Shown here: piece by piece, positions 1-9,171 of the stretch
How positions within the stretch are numbered: the first letter of the stretch is position 1
How the letters are laid out: every line of letters begins with the position of its first letter
Assembly: GCA_022769665.1 (NCBI GenBank)
Contig: JALEIR010000058.1
Span: 1 to 45,847 of the forward strand
DNA: 45,847 nt
Direction: 5' to 3'
Origin: Lachnospiraceae bacterium
Lineage (GTDB): Bacteria > Bacillota > Clostridia > Lachnospirales > Lachnospiraceae
Notes under the pieces: generated by a model
The model's input: only the letters and a program-made list of their open reading frames with translations
The model's database searches: none
Told to the model about the DNA's origin: nothing
Position numbers and translations under genes: made by a program

Positions 1-63
1 ACCAAGGGAACGTACACCCATAAGACTTTAGAAGAACTTCTTACAGAAGTGAACAAGATTTAA
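1..63 (+). CDS. 3' end of an unidentified gene (partial)
   Basis: The plus-strand frame is open from the first base and ends with TAA at 61-63, giving about 20 C-terminal residues ending in LTEVNKI. The residues look like ordinary charged helical protein, but the fragment is too short to assign to a family. It would be convergent with the minus-strand gdhA. No clear plus-strand terminator follows. It may be the true 3' end of a gene cut by the window edge or simply an open edge frame. Confidence 0.35.
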   Translation, partial: TKGTYTHKTLEELLTEVNKI

Positions 64-313
64 AATAATAAATCAAGACTGATTGCTGGATACACTTATG
101 ATGTTTCTTATGATAAACATTACACTCATATTCAGCCTGAATCATCTTGAAGCGCACCGGATGGAAATGCCCTAAAAAAGCATCCAAAATTAGTAAAAAT
201 GAGTGTATACCACCTGTATATCACTTGTGTACCACGTGTATATAACGACCTCAAAATAACGTAAATTATCATCTATTTATGAATATTCTGACAATTCTTT
301 TGTCACTTCAATA
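64..313. other. Intergenic stretch, no gene recognised
   Basis: About 250 bases without a recognisable gene or RNA. The only visible texture is a run of imperfect, roughly 15-base units built on TGTATACCAC / TGTGTACCAC around 203-243. In the same frame as the edge fragment there are two further open stretches separated by single stop codons (see findings). No ribosome site or promoter of quality was seen. Confidence 0.4.
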
Positions 314-352
314 CATAAAGAAAAGTCCCATAAACACTGAGTTTACAGGACT
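314..352 (-). terminator. Intrinsic terminator of gdhA
   Basis: On the minus strand AGTCC (complement of 348-352) and GGACT (complement of 324-328) form the base of a stem that continues with a mostly paired GTAAAC/GTTTAT section. It is followed by a T-rich tail (TTTTCTTTAT). It lies about 35 bases after the gdhA stop codon. Confidence 0.75.
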
Positions 353-386
353 TATCAATATCATTATTTATCTTAGAATTTAGTGC

Positions 387-1874
<1,488 letters not shown>

Positions 1875-1877
1875 TTA

Positions 1878-2312
1878 CTATTTTAAGTATTGCTTCATCT
1901 TTTCAATATTGCTTTCTTCTAATTCGATAAGTTGTTTTGCCAGCGCAACAGGTTTAGCCCCTGCCTGCTCATTTCGTTTCAGAACTTTTTCCATTTCAAT
2001 GATTCCGTTGGTACTTCCTTTAATCATAAGCTCAGCAATATGTCCCGTACTTGTATTCAGCATTGTATTATAGTGAATCCCTGTTTTCAGCATAGCTTCT
2101 GTCAGCGCATTGCTTCGATAATACTCTGCCTTTCCGGCAATAAGCTTTTTCGATGCTGCATCATGAATTTCCGAATAATTCAGTGACTGTTCAGACAAGC
2201 ATGCAGTGAGTTCATCATCATATACCTTGTCTGAGATGGTCTCGATTGCCTTCATCCCCATCTCTGTGCTTTTTTGAATTTCCCGATAAATCGCAATTTC
2301 CTGTGATGTCAT
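1878..2312 (-). CDS. Small helical protein, possible ferritin-like four-helix bundle
   Basis: A 144-residue soluble protein with no signal peptide. Almost the whole chain looks alpha-helical, with four long amphipathic segments, so a four-helix-bundle fold resembling DUF2383 / spore-coat-associated ferritin-like proteins is plausible. I cannot name it firmly. Two starts are possible: ATG at 2312 or TTG at 2315, since AGGAGG at 2323-2328 sits 10 bases from the ATG and 7 from the TTG. ATG was chosen. It lies between gdhA and the SH3 protein, separated from the latter by a terminator. No metal-binding ExxH motif was obvious, so catalysis is not claimed. Confidence 0.75.
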   Translation of the reverse strand: MTSQEIAIYREIQKSTEMGMKAIETISDKVYDDELTACLSEQSLNYSEIHDAASKKLIAGKAEYYRSNALTEAMLKTGIHYNTMLNTSTGHIAELMIKGSTNGIIEMEKVLKRNEQAGAKPVALAKQLIELEESNIEKMKQYLK

Positions 2313-2335
2313 CAAAACAGTACCTCCTCAACATA

Positions 2336-2371
2336 ACAAAAAGAAGCCTTCTACTTTCTGTAAAAGGCTTC
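2336..2371 (-). terminator. Intrinsic terminator of the SH3-domain gene
   Basis: An eight-base stem GAAGCCTT/AAGGCTTC (2364-2371 with 2343-2350), extended by a further pair inside, closes a loop of about 12 bases and is followed on the minus strand by TTTTTG. It sits about 40 bases after the SH3 gene stop codon. Confidence 0.85.
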
Positions 2372-2412
2372 CCCTAATCTCATACCAATATGCAGGAACA
2401 ATTTACCAGTAT

Positions 2413-3636
2413 CTACTGTTGAGTCACGTAATCCGACTTTACATACCCAACCTGTCCGTTATAGTTTACCTTACACCAACCGTTCTCAACTGCCAACAAA
2501 CTTAAAGATTCTCCCCCGGCCAATACGCCAAGACGTTCTGCTGTCTCATTTGCAGCTGAGCGCACGTTGACTGTTGTATTCGCTGTGATCGAGCCGATCG
2601 TTTCAAGATTGGCTGCACTTTCTTCCATCAAAAGATATTCTGACTTGATATATCCGTCCTTGCCTTCATATACAATTTTGGTCCATCCGTTTACCCGGAC
2701 TTCCTGAACCTGAACTCTGGAGCCCCCTGTCACTTTTCCCAGCTTATCAGCATTCTCACTGTCAGAACTTCTGACATTTACTGTTGTCGTTGCAGTTGCA
2801 TACATCGGACCGGCATCAGCGGGAGCAACCTCTGCTGAAGTCTGTACTACCGCATCTCCGCCCTGCTCTCCTGCAGTTTCAATGTTCGTCTGCTCCGGCA
2901 CTGTCTCTGCATTTTGGGCTGCAAGTATTTCACCTACTGCTGCTTTAACCTGCGTTCCCAACAATCCCAGATACTCAAGCAAATCGGGATTTTCGGACAT
3001 CAGTTCATTATACTCCACATTTACACGGTTATTGAATTCCACCACATCAACCTGTTCGTTAACGGTTTTAATGTAAGCTTTCTCCTCGTCTGTTAAATTA
3101 TTTTCGTTCTTGATATAAAGATTTCCGTCCTCGTTGCGGCAAATGTAAAGTGTCTCATATCCCGGGACTTCCTGGAAATTAATAATTCCCATCTTAAAAT
3201 ATACATATGCAATCACCGAACCTTCTGTCGGTCCCTGTTTTGAATATACTTCAAGATTTGAATAGTAATCAATATACTTTGAGAGTTCTTCATAGTACAG
3301 CAAGTCATTTTCACTGATAGTTTCACAAACAGACACCAGTGTTTCCGTATCGCCTAAGCTCTTGGCATTATAATAAGTCTCAACAAACGCATAAATTTCC
3401 TCATCTGTGTTTGCTGTAAGAGGCACTTCCTCTGTCACAGGCTCACTCTCCGCCATCTGACTTTCCTGAACATAACTTTCCTCTGCCTGCGCTACTTCCG
3501 CTTCCTGTTTCTCTTTGTTTGCATTCAGCGCAATAACCACAGTTACTGCAACTATTGCAACCAGTAATATGGGAAAAACTATTTTACAGTTCTTTACAAT
3601 AAAGTCACGAATTGCACTCCATTTGTTCTTATGCAT
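2413..3636 (-). CDS. Membrane-anchored protein with two C-terminal SH3b domains
   Basis: The 407-residue product begins with a short basic cytoplasmic stretch, then one hydrophobic segment (about residues 15-37), an acidic Glu/Gln/Ser-rich linker, a central alpha/beta region of unknown fold (about 70-220) and two bacterial SH3 repeats. Each repeat carries the TVNVRS signature and ends near GYIKSEYL or GYVKSDYV. SH3b repeats of this kind usually bind peptidoglycan or other cell-wall polymers, so an extracellular wall-associated role is inferred. The start is ATG 3636 behind GAGGAAAGG; an upstream TTG at 3654 is weaker. No enzymatic domain is visible. It follows tRNA-Arg, from which a terminator separates it. 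Confidence 0.85.
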   Translation of the reverse strand: MHKNKWSAIRDFIVKNCKIVFPILLVAIVAVTVVIALNANKEKQEAEVAQAEESYVQESQMAESEPVTEEVPLTANTDEEIYAFVETYYNAKSLGDTETLVSVCETISENDLLYYEELSKYIDYYSNLEVYSKQGPTEGSVIAYVYFKMGIINFQEVPGYETLYICRNEDGNLYIKNENNLTDEEKAYIKTVNEQVDVVEFNNRVNVEYNELMSENPDLLEYLGLLGTQVKAAVGEILAAQNAETVPEQTNIETAGEQGGDAVVQTSAEVAPADAGPMYATATTTVNVRSSDSENADKLGKVTGGSRVQVQEVRVNGWTKIVYEGKDGYIKSEYLLMEESAANLETIGSITANTTVNVRSAANETAERLGVLAGGESLSLLAVENGWCKVNYNGQVGYVKSDYVTQQ

Positions 3637-3658
3637 AAATACACCTTTCCTCAAAACG

Positions 3659-3677
3659 CAAAAAGCCGCAAGCGGCT
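3659..3677 (-). terminator. Terminator after tRNA-Arg
   Basis: The compact hairpin AGCCGC-TT-GCGGCT on the minus strand is followed by TTTTTG. It lies about 45 bases beyond the tRNA 3' end and just before the start of the SH3 gene. Confidence 0.75.
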
Positions 3678-3721
3678 CTTTTCAACACAATCAACCTATT
3701 ACAGAACAAGGTGATGTAAAA

Positions 3722-3793
3722 TGCATCCGACAGGAATCGAACCTGCATTAAAGGCGTCGGAGGCCTTCGTTCTATCCATTAGACTACGGATGC
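3722..3793 (-). tRNA. tRNA-Arg (anticodon CCG)
   Basis: A 72-base cloverleaf on the minus strand. Acceptor arms GCATCCG/CGGATGC pair fully. The D loop contains TAATGG and the anticodon stem AAGGC/GCCTT encloses loop CTCCGAC, giving anticodon CCG for CGG codons. The T arm has the GGTTCGATTCC core. The discriminator is A and no CCA is encoded, so the 3' CCA must be added enzymatically. It has its own promoter and terminator. Confidence 0.96.
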
Positions 3794-3825
3794 AAATGTT
3801 ACAAATTTATTACATCACCCTGACT

Positions 3826-3854
3826 ATAATATCACAAAATCTTCTGTGTGTCTA
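3826..3854 (-). promoter_or_regulatory. Promoter of tRNA-Arg
   Basis: TAGACA (complement of 3849-3854) and TATTAT (complement of 3826-3831) lie 17 bases apart. The predicted start is about 26 bases upstream of the mature tRNA 5' end. Confidence 0.6.
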
Positions 3855-3874
3855 CCTCGAATTTTTGGAATTTT

Positions 3875-4765
3875 TTAGAAAATTATTTTGACGGTTTTCA
3901 CAAAATTATCATAGAAGTAAAGATTATCGGAAAGGACCTCTTCCGCTGACACATGAGTCCTGTTAACTTCTCGGATTATTTTCTTTAAATCCTCTGCCTT
4001 TTCCTCCCCTGTTTCCTCCAGCAGAATCACTTCATGGACGGAACTTGGAATGATATAGTAATTCTTCCCTGTCTTTTCAGCAATTTTTTCCAGCATACCG
4101 GGATAAAGAATACATACTGCCCCATGCGTTCTTCGGTTATTCGTCAGTACCTTTAGCGGAATTTCCGGTTCAAAATCACTTATTCCCCCCACATCCATAA
4201 TCTCACGTAATACCTCTGCCATGGGTGCAAGCTTCGCCGGAAACAGTCTTGGTGTGTTTTCTATCGCAAGTTTCATCAATTCCTGTGTACTTACATTCCA
4301 AAGTTTCATATGTGAATTATGAATTAATATGGTTCCTTCTCCAAGAATTGTCCCACTGTATGCATAATAAAAGCAAACAGCAAGATCCAAAAATTCTACA
4401 TAAGGAATGTCATTCAACAGTTCCTCATTTTCCTGCCTTCGAATCAATTTGTAACAAATCCTTTCTTTTACCCTTTGAAAAGAACTGAAAAAATCCATAT
4501 TGATGTTTCCTTTTGGCGTTTCCTCACGATAAATATCCAGGATTCTGTCAGTTATTTCTCCCATTGGCACTCCGTCTTCATACGCTGCATGAAAGGGTTC
4601 CAGATAAATTGTGGGAATCAAATTCTCCTCGCTGCTTATAATCAGCAGTCCCTGAAGAATAACGCCGTTATTTTTCTTGACTTCTCTCAATTCCACCCGA
4701 TATTCTTCCCCTAACTGCTCTGCAACAGCATCTCTCACTTTTTGTGTAAATTCACTTATTTTCAT
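3875..4765 (-). CDS. DUF5688 family protein
   Basis: A 296-residue soluble protein resembling the DUF5688 family, which is common in Lachnospiraceae and often found near phage-like or metabolite-sensing genes; its function is unknown. Features visible are an N-terminal helical start (MKISEFTQKV), a mixed alpha/beta middle with ITDRILDIYRE, and a C-terminal half with SSVHEVILLEE followed by NRTHVSAEEVLSDNLYFYD, the usual end of this family. No signal peptide or membrane segment is seen. The start is ATG 4765 with AGAGGT upstream; a longer frame to 4840 runs into a GC-rich hairpin and is not favoured. It appears to be transcribed alone, since the efp terminator lies upstream. Confidence 0.8.
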   Translation of the reverse strand: MKISEFTQKVRDAVAEQLGEEYRVELREVKKNNGVILQGLLIISSEENLIPTIYLEPFHAAYEDGVPMGEITDRILDIYREETPKGNINMDFFSSFQRVKERICYKLIRRQENEELLNDIPYVEFLDLAVCFYYAYSGTILGEGTILIHNSHMKLWNVSTQELMKLAIENTPRLFPAKLAPMAEVLREIMDVGGISDFEPEIPLKVLTNNRRTHGAVCILYPGMLEKIAEKTGKNYYIIPSSVHEVILLEETGEEKAEDLKKIIREVNRTHVSAEEVLSDNLYFYDNFVKTVKIIF

Positions 4766-4866
4766 ACATACCTCTTTCTGTGCTATATCATCATTATGAG
4801 TCAACTTTCTTTGCATACGCAGCACCTGTACGCAAAGCACCCGCGCAACTTTCCTCGCTGCTCGCG

Positions 4867-4903
4867 CAAAAAAGGCAATAACACACGAAAGTGTTATTGC
4901 CTT
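4867..4903 (-). terminator. Strong intrinsic terminator of efp
   Basis: A 13-base perfect stem AAGGCAATAACAC / GTGTTATTGCCTT with a six-base loop is followed on the minus strand by TTTTTTGCG. It lies about 36 bases past the efp stop. Confidence 0.93.
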
Positions 4904-4939
4904 ACAAGTATTCGACAGTATGAAAATTATGCAGTCTGC

Positions 4940-5497
4940 TTATACACGGGAAAGATATTCACCTGTTCTGGTATCAATCTTAATCTTATCTCCCTGCTCT
5001 ACGAACAAAGGAACGGAAACCTGTGCACCGGTCTCCACAATAGCAGGCTTGGAAGCGCCTGTAGCGGTATCTCCCTTAAATCCGGGCTCAGTCTCGGTAA
5101 TCTCCAGCTCTACAAAAAGAGGAGGCTCAACAGAGAACACACTGCCGTTATGAGAGCAAACCTTACACATTTCATTCTCTTTTACGAATTTCAATGCATC
5201 ACCGATGGTCTCAGCATCCAATGCAATCTGCTCGTAGGTTTCTGTATCCATGAAATTGTACAAATCACCGTCATTATACAAATACTGCATATCTTTTCTA
5301 TCAATACGCGCCTGGGGGCACTTCTCGGTAGGGCGGAAAGTCTTCTCAACCACACCACCGTTCTTAATATTCTTCAGCTTCGTTCTTACGAAAGCTGCAC
5401 CCTTTCCAGGCTTAACATGCTGGAATTCAATAATCTGGTACACATTATTATCGTACTCAATGGTAATACCATTTCTGAAATCACCTGCAGAAATCAT
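4940..5497 (-). CDS. efp: Translation elongation factor P
   Basis: EF-P binds ribosomes stalled at consecutive prolines and stimulates peptide-bond formation. The 185-residue product has the standard length. It shows the N-terminal KOW-like domain with the modification loop [10 protein letters not shown], where Lys32 is the residue modified in Firmicutes, and two OB domains with the C-terminal [17 protein letters not shown] signature. The start ATG at 5497 has TAGGAGGA 9-10 bases upstream. It lies downstream of aroK-aroQ and aroE on the same strand, an order familiar in clostridia, and ends in a strong terminator. Which modification system acts on Lys32 cannot be told from this window. Confidence 0.97.
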   Translation of the reverse strand: MISAGDFRNGITIEYDNNVYQIIEFQHVKPGKGAAFVRTKLKNIKNGGVVEKTFRPTEKCPQARIDRKDMQYLYNDGDLYNFMDTETYEQIALDAETIGDALKFVKENEMCKVCSHNGSVFSVEPPLFVELEITETEPGFKGDTATGASKPAIVETGAQVSVPLFVEQGDKIKIDTRTGEYLSRV

Positions 5498-5597
5498 AGT
5501 ATATTCCTCCTAATTTTGTTCACAAAATAATTCTTTCTAAGTTTAATATAAAAACGTACCAATTTCAACTGTTTTTTTTATTTTTACCATTTTTCTG

Positions 5598-6554
5598 TCA
5601 CTTTATAGCTGAATTATTGCATATAAAGTCGATTGCCTGCAGATATCCATCCAAACCTTGACCGTAAATCTGCTTGTCACAAACAGGTGCGGTAACCGAA
5701 ATCTTCCGGAATTCTTCCCGTTTCGTTATATCGGAAATATGAATTTCAACCTTAGGTACAGTAATGCTTGCAAGTGCATCCCGTATCGCGTAACTGTAAT
5801 GCGTATATGCTCCGGGATTTATAATAATTCCCTGTGTCCCGTCAAAATATGCCTCCTGAATTCTGTCGATAATCGCTCCCTCATGATTACTCTGAAACAC
5901 CGTAATTTCATTTCCGGTCTCATCTGCTTTCTTCTGTATCAGTTTTAATAAATACTGATAATCCTGTGTTCCGTAAACGCTTTTTTCTCTGATTCCCAAA
6001 AAATTGATATTAGGCCCGTTAATGACAAGCAGCTTCATTTTTTCCGTCTCCTTTACGATTTTCTTCAGAATGTCTTCCATGTCCAACCCGTCCACATCTA
6101 CAATGATATCCGCGCAGGACTCATATGCTTCACTTCTCTGATTCAAAAGTTCCCTGATTTTTTCCAAAGGATTCTCACATTGAAGCAGTGGTCTTGTAGT
6201 ATCATTCTTCAGCCTGTCGTATACGGTTTCGGGCTGAGCCCTCAAATAGATTACCGTACCGATTCTCTTTAACAGCTCTCTGTTTTCCGGGCGCACCGGT
6301 GTTCCGCCGCCCACAGAAAAAATTCTTCCATGACTCTTTTCACTAAGTTCCTCCAGAAGTTCTGTCTCCAGCTGTCGGAAGTACTCTTCTCCGTCATTCT
6401 CAAAGATTTTGCTGATACTTTGACCCTCTCGACGTTCAATGAGCTTGTCTGTGTCTTCCACCGGCATGCGCAGCCTGTAAGAAAGCTTCAGCCCCACAGA
6501 AGTTTTCCCGCTGCCCATAAATCCGATTAACACTAAATTCTGCCCCTGTTTCAT
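5598..6554 (-). CDS. aroK-aroQ: Fused shikimate kinase / type II 3-dehydroquinate dehydratase
   Basis: One open frame of 318 residues encodes two shikimate-pathway enzymes. Residues 1 to about 170 are shikimate kinase, with P-loop GFMGSGKTS, the DTD substrate motif and the VGGGTPV shikimate-binding segment. Residues 173-318 are a type II dehydroquinase (AroQ), starting MKLLVINGPNINFLG, with the NPGAYTHYSYAIRDAL and VEIHISDITKREEFR active-site regions. The start ATG 6554 has GAGGT upstream. Inside the frame, an ATG at 6038 has AAGGAG nine bases ahead, so a free AroQ could also be made. The two halves normally exist as separate neighbouring genes; no stop codon separates them here. Next upstream is aroE and downstream is efp. 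Confidence 0.93.
   Translation of the reverse strand: MKQGQNLVLIGFMGSGKTSVGLKLSYRLRMPVEDTDKLIERREGQSISKIFENDGEEYFRQLETELLEELSEKSHGRIFSVGGGTPVRPENRELLKRIGTVIYLRAQPETVYDRLKNDTTRPLLQCENPLEKIRELLNQRSEAYESCADIIVDVDGLDMEDILKKIVKETEKMKLLVINGPNINFLGIREKSVYGTQDYQYLLKLIQKKADETGNEITVFQSNHEGAIIDRIQEAYFDGTQGIIINPGAYTHYSYAIRDALASITVPKVEIHISDITKREEFRKISVTAPVCDKQIYGQGLDGYLQAIDFICNNSAIK
6036..6053 (-). promoter_or_regulatory. Internal ribosome binding site and start for AroQ
   Basis: AAGGAG (complement of 6048-6053) is nine bases upstream of an in-frame ATG (complement of 6036-6038) at residue 173, exactly where a normal AroQ begins. This looks like a retained start of a once separate gene. Confidence 0.6.
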
Positions 6555-6588
6555 CCTTGTACCTCATTTCCGCTATCTGCACGAAATT

Positions 6589-7461
6589 CTATTCCATATG
6601 CATTGCCTGTTTCATGGCTGAATACGCTTTCTCGGCCAACTCTGCCCCGACCTTCTTATCGGTCCATAACTCGAATGCAATAATGCCCTGCCATAGCAGC
6701 ATCTTCAATCCGTTATAAGCCCTTCCCCCTGCTGCTTGCGTCAGTTCCATAAATCTTGTCTTTGCCGGGTTAAAAATCAAATCATATCCTGTGTGAACTT
6801 TTTGATAAAAATCAGTATCTTCAATAACTGCTTCCTCAGTCTTCGGAAACATACCCACATTAGTGGCTTGAATACATAAATATTGCCTGTCTCCGGGAAG
6901 CCTTCTGTAATCATCTAATACCATTGCTTCCGCGAAACTCCTGCCCGCAATTGCGTTCACCTCATTCACCACCTGCTCTGCTTTCTCAACAGTGCGGTTC
7001 AACATATATACCTTCTCTGCCCCTTTGTCGGCAAGCAGCATAGCAACAGCTCTGGCAACGCCTCCCGCCCCCAGAATCAAGACCTTTTCTCCCGTCAGTT
7101 TCACTCCATCTTCACACATGGCACGGTAAAGCCCCGGCATATCCGTATTGTATCCTTTAAAGCCATTGTCTGTGCGCACTAACGTATTCACTGCACCAAT
7201 CTTCTCTGCAAGAGAATCTATCTCTGTCAGATAAGGCAGAACGGCACTCTTATAAGGTACCGTCACATTACATCCCAAAAGATTCAGGGCCCGGGCACCT
7301 TCCACCGCTTCCTTTACGGAATTTTCAGGTACACGAAAAGGAACATATACCATGTTTTCCCCCATTGCTTCCGCAAGTGTATTATGTATTGCCGGTGACA
7401 TGGTATGTTCCACCGGATTGCCAATCAGCCCGCATGTACGGGTATATCCGTTAATCTTCAT
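6589..7461 (-). CDS. aroE: Shikimate dehydrogenase
   Basis: AroE reduces 3-dehydroshikimate to shikimate with NADPH in the cytoplasm. The 290-residue product shows the substrate-binding MSPAIHN motif, NVTVPYK with the catalytic lysine, GYNTDMPG with the paired aspartate, and the NADP-binding GAGGVARA turn, followed by an NRT motif typical for NADP selectivity. The start ATG 7461 has GGAGG four bases upstream. It is followed on the strand by the aroK-aroQ fusion and preceded by yqeG, an arrangement close to yqeG-yqeH-aroE of Bacillus without the GTPase gene. Confidence 0.96.
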   Translation of the reverse strand: MKINGYTRTCGLIGNPVEHTMSPAIHNTLAEAMGENMVYVPFRVPENSVKEAVEGARALNLLGCNVTVPYKSAVLPYLTEIDSLAEKIGAVNTLVRTDNGFKGYNTDMPGLYRAMCEDGVKLTGEKVLILGAGGVARAVAMLLADKGAEKVYMLNRTVEKAEQVVNEVNAIAGRSFAEAMVLDDYRRLPGDRQYLCIQATNVGMFPKTEEAVIEDTDFYQKVHTGYDLIFNPAKTRFMELTQAAGGRAYNGLKMLLWQGIIAFELWTDKKVGAELAEKAYSAMKQAMHME

Positions 7462-7518
7462 TTATCCTCCGTTCCGCAGTGTTACTAATTGAATGACGTT
7501 GACTCACTCTCAATCTTT

Positions 7519-8019
7519 TCAGCCTTTTTTACTTCTATGATAGAAAAACAGGACGATTTTTTCCAACTTTCGCTTCAACACAATCTGAATTTCCTCTTTC
7601 GGGTGAATGGGTTTTACCAGGTAAGTGACAATTCCTGCCTTTTTTGCTCCCCAGACATCCGTAAACAGCTGGTCTCCCACAAACAATGTTGTACTCGGTT
7701 CGGTACCCATAACTTCCATGGCCTTTTCATATCCTGCTCTACCCGGTTTACCGGCTTTATATATATATTTTGCAGCGACCTTGTCGGCAAAGCTTTGCAC
7801 GCGAGGTTCTTTATTGTTTGACAAAAGCAGGGTCTTATAACCCATCCTGCTCAAATCGCCAAACAAAGCCACAGCCCTATCGTCTGCAGGTGCCCCGTGA
7901 GGCACCAATGTATTGTCAATATCAAAAATAATCCCCCTGTACCCATTCTCATACAGGTTTCCGTAATTGATTTCATAAGCGCTCTCTGCTTCGTTATCCG
8001 GATAAAACCGCTGGAGCAT
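7519..8019 (-). CDS. yqeG: YqeG family HAD-IIIA phosphatase
   Basis: A 166-residue HAD-superfamily protein of the YqeG family; related proteins include phosphatidylglycerolphosphate phosphatases, but the bacterial substrate is not settled. HAD motif I is FDIDNTLV (both aspartates present), motif II is the serine in LLLSNN, the motif III lysine region is AGKPGRAGYEKAM, and motif IV is VGDQLFTD. The chain ends in a basic tail. The start ATG 8019 lies behind AGAGGT. It sits upstream of aroE in the same direction, as in many Firmicutes, which supports the family call. Confidence 0.9.
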   Translation of the reverse strand: MLQRFYPDNEAESAYEINYGNLYENGYRGIIFDIDNTLVPHGAPADDRAVALFGDLSRMGYKTLLLSNNKEPRVQSFADKVAAKYIYKAGKPGRAGYEKAMEVMGTEPSTTLFVGDQLFTDVWGAKKAGIVTYLVKPIHPKEEIQIVLKRKLEKIVLFFYHRSKKG

Positions 8020-8065
8020 ATCACTTTACCTCTCTGTTTCAAACTTCATATATCTCAATTGTCCT

Positions 8066-8105
8066 GCTGATTCTGATATAGAATCAGCTTACTTCGGTTA
8101 AGCTG
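8066..8105 (-). promoter_or_regulatory. Overlapping, mutually exclusive hairpins between kinase gene and yqeG
   Basis: GCTGATTC/GAATCAGC (8066-8073 with 8081-8088) is a perfect eight-base inverted repeat. CAGCTTA/TAAGCTG (8085-8091 with 8099-8105) is a perfect seven-base one. The two share 8085-8088, so both cannot form at once. No T tract follows on the minus strand. Attenuation or processing is possible but unproven. Confidence 0.4.
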
Positions 8106-8109
8106 CAAC

Positions 8110-8676
8110 CTAAATAATAATATCTGCCTTTTCTCTGACGGCATATGCTTTCAAATACCGTTCTTCCATGGGAATCCATTTATTCAAAAATGCCGACAGT
8201 GCTGTTTCTCCGTTGCGCTTCCTGATTCTGCTTTTTTGCTCCTGTTCCGACACATCGCAAAACACTTTAATATCCATATAGTTGCCCAGCTTCGGATGAC
8301 AACTGTACGCACCCTCCACAATTCTTATACTTCCTGACGGAATCTTTCTTTCCTCTCCCAAGTCCATTCTGCTGCAATCAAAACATCTGTAGGAAAATGC
8401 TTTTCCACTTTTTATAAAGGGCAAAACCTCCTCTGCAAACCGTTCGTAGTGCACATTCCCACCGGGCTCTGTCAGTCTTTCCTCTGTCCGTAGCTCCTTT
8501 GGAAGGAAAAAGTCATCCATATGAATCACACCTGCACCTGTCAGCATCGCAAGCTGTTCTGCCAATGTACTTTTACCGGAAGCGCATCGCCCGTCAATGG
8601 CAATTATCTTCACCTCTGCCGGTAGTTTTTCCAGTTCTCCCAGTACCTTATCGACTCTGTTCCCCAATCTTTTCAA
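8110..8676 (-). CDS. Uridine-kinase-like P-loop NTPase
   Basis: A 188-residue member of the phosphoribulokinase/uridine kinase P-loop fold. Walker A is DGRCASGKST at about residues 28-37 and a Walker-B-like segment is VIHMDDFF. An EGAYSCHP motif resembles the substrate loop of small nucleoside and phosphosugar kinases, and a lid with SRIRKRNG follows. The natural substrate cannot be assigned. The most plausible start is TTG 8676, which lies inside the end of the DUF3842 gene with AAAGGAAG just upstream, so translation of the two is probably coupled. Confidence 0.8.
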   Translation of the reverse strand: MKRLGNRVDKVLGELEKLPAEVKIIAIDGRCASGKSTLAEQLAMLTGAGVIHMDDFFLPKELRTEERLTEPGGNVHYERFAEEVLPFIKSGKAFSYRCFDCSRMDLGEERKIPSGSIRIVEGAYSCHPKLGNYMDIKVFCDVSEQEQKSRIRKRNGETALSAFLNKWIPMEERYLKAYAVREKADIII

Positions 8677-9055
8677 CCGCTTCCTTTATATATTCTCCCA
8701 ATTTTCTGCTTTTCACCCCCATGACCTGAGCATTACAACGGTTCATGGGTATTAATAAAACAGGTACATCAGCAGATGCAACTGCCTCAGCCATCCGCGG
8801 TGTAATCTCGCCAAGCATAGCATTCGCCATAACAATCCCTATTGGTCCTGCAATCAAATCCACACGGTTACTGTTATAGATAACGGCATTTTCACCCGTA
8901 GCTCCCTCTGTGGTGCCACCCTTCATCATGTTGGAGGTTGCCATGGCATTTGTACCAACCGCAATCAGCTCCGCTTCCGGATATTTCTCCTTTATCGCCT
9001 CCACAAGGCTACGGCCCACACCTCCGCCCTGTCCGTCCATTATCATTATTTTCAC
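8648..9055 (-). CDS. DUF3842 family protein
   Basis: A 135-residue protein matching what I recall as DUF3842, a small family of clostridia with a nucleotide-binding-like beginning (IMDGQGGGVGRSL). It has glycine-rich and Ala/Met-rich middle segments (VGTNAMATSNMMKGG) and an IAGPIGIVMANAMLGEITP region. No catalytic role is known. The start appears to be GTG 9055 with AAAGGCGG upstream; ATG codons three and five residues later are alternatives. Its 3' end overlaps the kinase gene by 29 bases. It is divergent from the ECF S component gene. Confidence 0.8.
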   Translation of the reverse strand: MKIMIMDGQGGGVGRSLVEAIKEKYPEAELIAVGTNAMATSNMMKGGTTEGATGENAVIYNSNRVDLIAGPIGIVMANAMLGEITPRMAEAVASADVPVLLIPMNRCNAQVMGVKSRKLGEYIKEAVEKIGEQSR

Positions 9056-9132
9056 TGAAAAAACCGCCTTTCCGAAACTCTTAAAATGATACCATGGCTA
9101 CTCCCTATAATTCAAGTGCTTTCATAAACTTC

Positions 9133-9160
9133 TTGACTTTGTGCCTGTATTTGTTATGAT
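9133..9160 (+). promoter_or_regulatory. Promoter of the ECF S component leader
   Basis: TTGACT (9133-9138) and TATGAT (9155-9160) are separated by 16 bases. The predicted start near 9167 gives a leader of about 225 bases before the gene. Confidence 0.65.
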
Positions 9161-9171
9161 AAAAAAGAATT

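Noticed and set aside
203..243. CRISPR-like or tandem repeats of TGTATACCAC type
   Set aside because: The units are imperfect, few and without spacers of constant length; no cas genes lie in the window.
4742..5530. A 262-codon plus-strand open frame antisense to efp
   Set aside because: It runs over the efp gene and its terminator with no start signals; the efp product is clearly real.
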